Part shown: positions 5,316 through 8,078 of the stretch, in pieces | Layout: the number at the start of each line of letters is the position of its first letter | Numbering within the stretch: position 1 is the stretch's first letter | Assembly (NCBI GenBank): GCA_023395755.1 | Contig: JAEWYG010000049.1 | Location: forward strand, 1-8,078 | DNA length: 8,078 nt | Direction of reading: 5' to 3' | DNA from: Actinomycetes bacterium | GTDB taxonomy: Bacteria > Actinomycetota > Coriobacteriia > Coriobacteriales > Eggerthellaceae | Notes under the pieces: generated by a model | The model's input: the letters and a program-made list of their open reading frames with translations, nothing else | Databases searched by the model: none | What the model was told of the DNA's origin: nothing | Translations under genes and position numbers: made by a program

Positions 5316-5424
5316 TAAGTGGCTTATTTGGGGTTTCTTAGCAACCTCAAGGCTAAGGGAAGAATGTCCCAAGCCTCCAAAACGTTGGGCTGTCATGCCC
5401 GCGCGCTCATGCACGCGCCACTTA
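5316..5424 (-). other. structured intergenic region closed by an 8-bp inverted repeat (possible cis-regulatory RNA)
   Basis: TAAGTGGC (5316-5323) and GCCACTTA (5417-5424) are perfect inverted copies at the two ends of the gap between the hemolysin III stop codon and the CorC SD. Between them are smaller pairings. These are GCGCG/CGCGC (5401-5405/5414-5418), GGGC/GCCC (5387-5390/5397-5400), TTTGG/CCAAA (5327-5331/5377-5381), a two-part stem AGGCT..GGGA/TCCC..AGCCT (5350-5360/5367-5376), and GGTT/AACC in the minus RNA (5346-5343/5335-5332). Together they suggest a multibranch fold whose closing stem ends two bases before the SD. A competing pairing, CTTAGC/GCTAAG (5337-5342/5352-5357), is also possible. 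I do not recognise a known riboswitch class in it. Confidence 0.4.
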
Positions 5425-6267
5425 CATAATAAAAAGAGCAATAGCAAGGAACTGACAAACACTCCCGGCCAAAACCCATAGGTGGAAAATCGAATGCATA
5501 TAGGGAATTTTCTTCAACACATAAAAGATGCAACCAAGGGAATAGCAGATACCGCCAATAAGGAGCAACCACAGCCCCGGTGTCGGCATCAATACCACAA
5601 GCTGGGGCAGGAACCACACAACACTCCAACCTAGCAAAAGATATAACACCGCCGAGATCCAACGAGGACGAAATACCCAAAACGCCTCGCAAGCAACCCC
5701 AGCAAAAGCAACCACCCACACGAACACGCACAGCCAAATACCCCCAACATCGCCAAGAGTGATCAGGCAAAACGGAGTATATGAACCGGCAATGAATAAA
5801 TAGATACAACTATGATCAAGAATTTTAAAAATACGCTTTGCCTTATCAACGGCAATAGCATGATACAAAGTCGACATTGTGTATTCCAGAAGCATGGTAA
5901 GCGTGTACACCAAGGCAGCAAAAAGATATACGCCGCCACCTGCATCAAGAGAGCGCACTACCAAAACAGGAATGGCCGCAATAGCCAGCAACGCACCAAT
6001 GCCGTGCGTCACCGAATTGGCAATTTCTTCACCTAGCGTATACTCTCGCACATTACGCTGCCTGTTCGTTGCACTGGCCGAAGTGTTGGCCACTTCGTTA
6101 CGGTATTCATGCGCCATTGCAAGATCGCATGGCTTAAATTGCGAGGGTGTCCACTCGGTCGGTTGACGAGGCGTTGTAGCCCGCCCGACCTCGCCTCCAG
6201 ACAATGAGGCTTCAGGAGAAGGAGTACTTCGACTGTCCGATGAGTTAGTTGTTGCAGATGTCTTCAT
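5422..6267 (-). CDS. hlyIII: hemolysin III/PAQR-family seven-helix membrane protein
   Basis: Residues 75-281 match the HlyIII/YqfA branch of the PAQR superfamily, with about seven membrane helices. The metal-site residues are present: S132 and H136 in STLYH, D151 in LDHSCIYLFIAG, and H258/H262 in MHSIFH near the C-terminus. In animal PAQRs the equivalent residues hold zinc and support hydrolase (ceramidase-like) activity. In bacteria the family is tied to membrane lipid homeostasis, and hemolysis is not a safe inference. The protein is 281 residues long instead of about 210-220, because it has a polar, Ser/Thr/Pro-rich extension of about 75 residues that looks disordered. The ATG at 6267 is supported by AAGG six bases upstream, which overlaps the TAA stop of the preceding gene (eight-base gap). 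M51 (6117) lacks an SD, so the extension is probably real. It is likely co-transcribed with the PH-domain gene. Confidence 0.92.
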   Translation of the reverse strand: MKTSATTNSSDSRSTPSPEASLSGGEVGRATTPRQPTEWTPSQFKPCDLAMAHEYRNEVANTSASATNRQRNVREYTLGEEIANSVTHGIGALLAIAAIPVLVVRSLDAGGGVYLFAALVYTLTMLLEYTMSTLYHAIAVDKAKRIFKILDHSCIYLFIAGSYTPFCLITLGDVGGIWLCVFVWVVAFAGVACEAFWVFRPRWISAVLYLLLGWSVVWFLPQLVVLMPTPGLWLLLIGGICYSLGCIFYVLKKIPYMHSIFHLWVLAGSVCQFLAIALFIM

Positions 6268-6275
6268 AATAAGCC

Positions 6276-8063
6276 TTACTGTAGCACATTCCCATGGGGC
6301 TTAAGCCAATCCAACCATGCGAGAGCATCTTCTTCGCACACATCCACCAGGTGAATTGTAGTACCCCCGATACCTGCAGCTGTTCGTGCGCTTACCGTAG
6401 CTGTTCTTGCGTTGCGTTGGAGCGGATTTGTCTTGGTGTAGCCAAATTGAATCTTCTTACGAGGAAAACTAACCGACTCACGAGAAAAGCCACCATTGCT
6501 CACTTGCATGAAATGTTGGTTGTAGGCAAAACCAGAGCCCCGAAACCATAGCACAGCACCTATTAAATTCAGCACTAAGAGCACAACGCAAAGAGCATAC
6601 CCAACGGCAGCACCTGTATTCACGTAGAACAAAATTGCCATACCCTCAGTGGTAGTAGGCGTAAAAGCATTGACGAGCAATTGAACAACCACCAAAATAA
6701 TGGCAAGCCAAAAGCCCTCACCTTGAACAATACCGCGACGAATAAGCGCTCGACGCAAGGCGACAGGAGCAACAGGTGTGTTCTCTATAGGCACATCGGC
6801 AAACTCAGGCACCAAGCCCGCCAAAATCTCGGGTACGCGATCTATCTTCACGAAAGGATGGATGATAACACCTTGGCTCAAGCTTTTCTGCTGGTCTTGC
6901 TGATTCTCAGAGGCGGCGTCAATTTTTCCCAATGATAACTCACAATATCCGAACAAGCGACGAATAAAGCTTTGCTTCACCATAACAGACTGCACGCGCC
7001 CGATATCGACGCCTTGAAAACGATGCTGTAGCAAACCGTGCTCTACCTCGATACGGCTATCACGTCGACATGCGCGAAAACCACCGAACGAGATGCATGT
7101 TCCCACAATGGAAAATATCCAAATGATCGCAATGGCAATCACCACCACCGCAATGACGCCAGCAATGAGGTTACCGCTAAAAAGCTGTGAGCTCATAACG
7201 ACAACTTGACCTACCAGAGGGTCGATGCGCCCGGCCAGTATAGGAGCAATCTCACCAACGAGCTGAGCCACGGCACCTAAAATTCCCACAATAATAAGTA
7301 CAAATGCTGTGTTATTCGAGAGACCCGTAAGTACCAGCTCTTTATTGGACAAACCATACTCATAACTTACCTTGCCCGTATCCACAGCCATACCACCAAA
7401 CACCCCGCGCACATCCGTCCATATTTCCGCCGGAGCGTCTAACACGTTATGAGGCATATTTGAAGCAACAGAAACACCGGTTGAATTCAACGGCGTAATG
7501 GTCTGCGGCATAATATCAGCAGCAAGCACAGCAGCAGCGTTGATAGGATCGACACCACCCTGCACTGCTGCTACAAACTGCTTGCGCGCGAACAGCTCGG
7601 TACGCAGCTGCTCTGCTTGAGCTTTCTGCATATAGGGAACCATGACGGCTTTATTTGCAGAGCCACCTGCAGTGTCGATACTAACGCTGCATACACCAAA
7701 GACGCGCTGCAGCAACGATGAATGCTGGTCTACTGACTGTATGCGCTGATAGGGCACGTGCATACGCTTTTTGTTGAAGATACCAGAGTATAGATTAAAT
7801 TCCGAAACTCCCAATTCATAATACAAATGCTTGTAAGATAGCCACTGAAACAGAGCTACAATTCCCACAACGAGAGCAAATCCAACAATGATACAAAAGA
7901 CAACGATAAACAGGGTAGGAACACCAAAAGCACCCGAGTTCGTTCCTTTAGCCAACATCCCAGCAATGCTGGAGATTCCGGAAATAAGCACAACGACAAA
8001 AATGGCAAAAGCAGCTTGGATACTTCCCAACCAAATAAAACTATGGTGTACATGATGTCGCAC
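6276..8063 (-). CDS. YdbT-like membrane protein with three bacterial PH (bPH_2) domains
   Basis: This 595-residue membrane protein has about six helices in three pairs (roughly 14-36, 48-74, 252-272, 296-322, 450-467 and 475-505). A bacterial PH-like domain follows each pair, at about 78-158, 335-418 and 511-585. The repeats share patterns such as VPYQRIQSVDQ (103-113) and VDIGRVQSVMVKQ (352-364), then a FG(V/Y)C turn (122-125 and 371-374). The third copy is diverged. Bacillus YdbT and its relatives have this layout, and PH-domain membrane proteins of this kind are thought to support membrane integrity and antimicrobial tolerance; the ligand is unknown. The start is the GTG at 8063-8061. An in-frame TAG lies at 8078-8076 and no other start codon lies between them, so the gene is complete. 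Only an AGG is seen upstream, so translation may depend on an upstream gene. Small YdbS-type partners usually precede such genes and would lie beyond the right edge. The hemolysin III gene follows after eight bases. Confidence 0.88.
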   Translation of the reverse strand: MRHHVHHSFIWLGSIQAAFAIFVVVLISGISSIAGMLAKGTNSGAFGVPTLFIVVFCIIVGFALVVGIVALFQWLSYKHLYYELGVSEFNLYSGIFNKKRMHVPYQRIQSVDQHSSLLQRVFGVCSVSIDTAGGSANKAVMVPYMQKAQAEQLRTELFARKQFVAAVQGGVDPINAAAVLAADIMPQTITPLNSTGVSVASNMPHNVLDAPAEIWTDVRGVFGGMAVDTGKVSYEYGLSNKELVLTGLSNNTAFVLIIVGILGAVAQLVGEIAPILAGRIDPLVGQVVVMSSQLFSGNLIAGVIAVVVIAIAIIWIFSIVGTCISFGGFRACRRDSRIEVEHGLLQHRFQGVDIGRVQSVMVKQSFIRRLFGYCELSLGKIDAASENQQDQQKSLSQGVIIHPFVKIDRVPEILAGLVPEFADVPIENTPVAPVALRRALIRRGIVQGEGFWLAIILVVVQLLVNAFTPTTTEGMAILFYVNTGAAVGYALCVVLLVLNLIGAVLWFRGSGFAYNQHFMQVSNGGFSRESVSFPRKKIQFGYTKTNPLQRNARTATVSARTAAGIGGTTIHLVDVCEEDALAWLDWLKPHGNVLQ

Positions 8064-8078
8064 GGGAGTGGCTACCTA

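Noticed and set aside
5316..5424. M-box or yybP-ykoY metal riboswitch before the CorC gene
   Set aside because: The region is structured, but I do not see the conserved sequence blocks of either class, so it is reported only as an unassigned structured region.
5393..5809. 138-codon minus-strand frame inside the hemolysin III gene
   Set aside because: It is an alternative frame of a conserved membrane-protein gene. The hydrophobic appearance follows from T-rich codons, and no start signal is seen.
3911..6267. Virulence (hemolysin) locus, suggested by the two hemolysin-type names
   Set aside because: HlyIII and HlyC/CorC labels are historical. The domains are PAQR and CNNM-CBS, which point to membrane and metal homeostasis.
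1..8078. Mobile elements, CRISPR arrays, tRNA or rRNA genes
   Set aside because: No transposase or phage-type protein, no regularly spaced repeats and no cloverleaf or rRNA segment is seen on either strand.

Overview
This is an 8 kb stretch of ordinary-looking bacterial chromosome in which every recognisable gene is on the minus strand, so transcription runs from right to left. The gene content suggests a high-GC-lineage Gram-positive, most likely a moderate-GC member of the Coriobacteriia (Eggerthellales/Cryptobacterium-like). The pointers are a pair of single-domain TrkA proteins, a small exported protein with an actinobacterial-style lysozyme-like C-terminal module, a three-PH-domain YdbT-like membrane protein and Shine-Dalgarno (SD) sites of the AGGAG/GGGAGG type. 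The assignment comes from protein style only. No transposon, phage, CRISPR, tRNA or rRNA sequence is visible.

From right to left: (1) a probable four-gene membrane operon at 8063-2857. It encodes a YdbT-like protein with three bacterial PH domains, a hemolysin III/PAQR-family protein with a long extra N-terminus, a CNNM/CorC-type transporter with CBS domains, and a PspC-domain protein with a LiaF-like membrane C-terminus. The gaps are 8 nt, then about 128 nt filled with inverted repeats, then 31 nt. The operon ends in a stack of hairpins at about 2700-2858. (2) A single gene at 2549-1746 for an exported or lipid-anchored, coiled-coil protein with a putative peptidoglycan-hydrolase module. It has its own candidate promoter and a strong terminator at 1668-1704. 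(3) A two-gene trkA-trkA operon at 1567-219 for the cytosolic NAD(H)-binding regulators of a Trk/Ktr potassium channel. The channel gene itself is not in the window. A terminator-like hairpin follows at 139-171. (4) A left-edge promoter, palindrome and ribosome site that probably start the next minus-strand gene at base 8.

The common theme is the cell envelope and ion homeostasis: potassium gating (Trk), divalent cation handling (CNNM/CorC), membrane integrity and stress (PspC, PH-domain protein, PAQR) and wall remodelling (lysozyme-like protein). I see no clearly unknown system. The best candidates for something undescribed are the structured RNA region between the hemolysin III and CorC genes and the hairpin array after the PspC gene.
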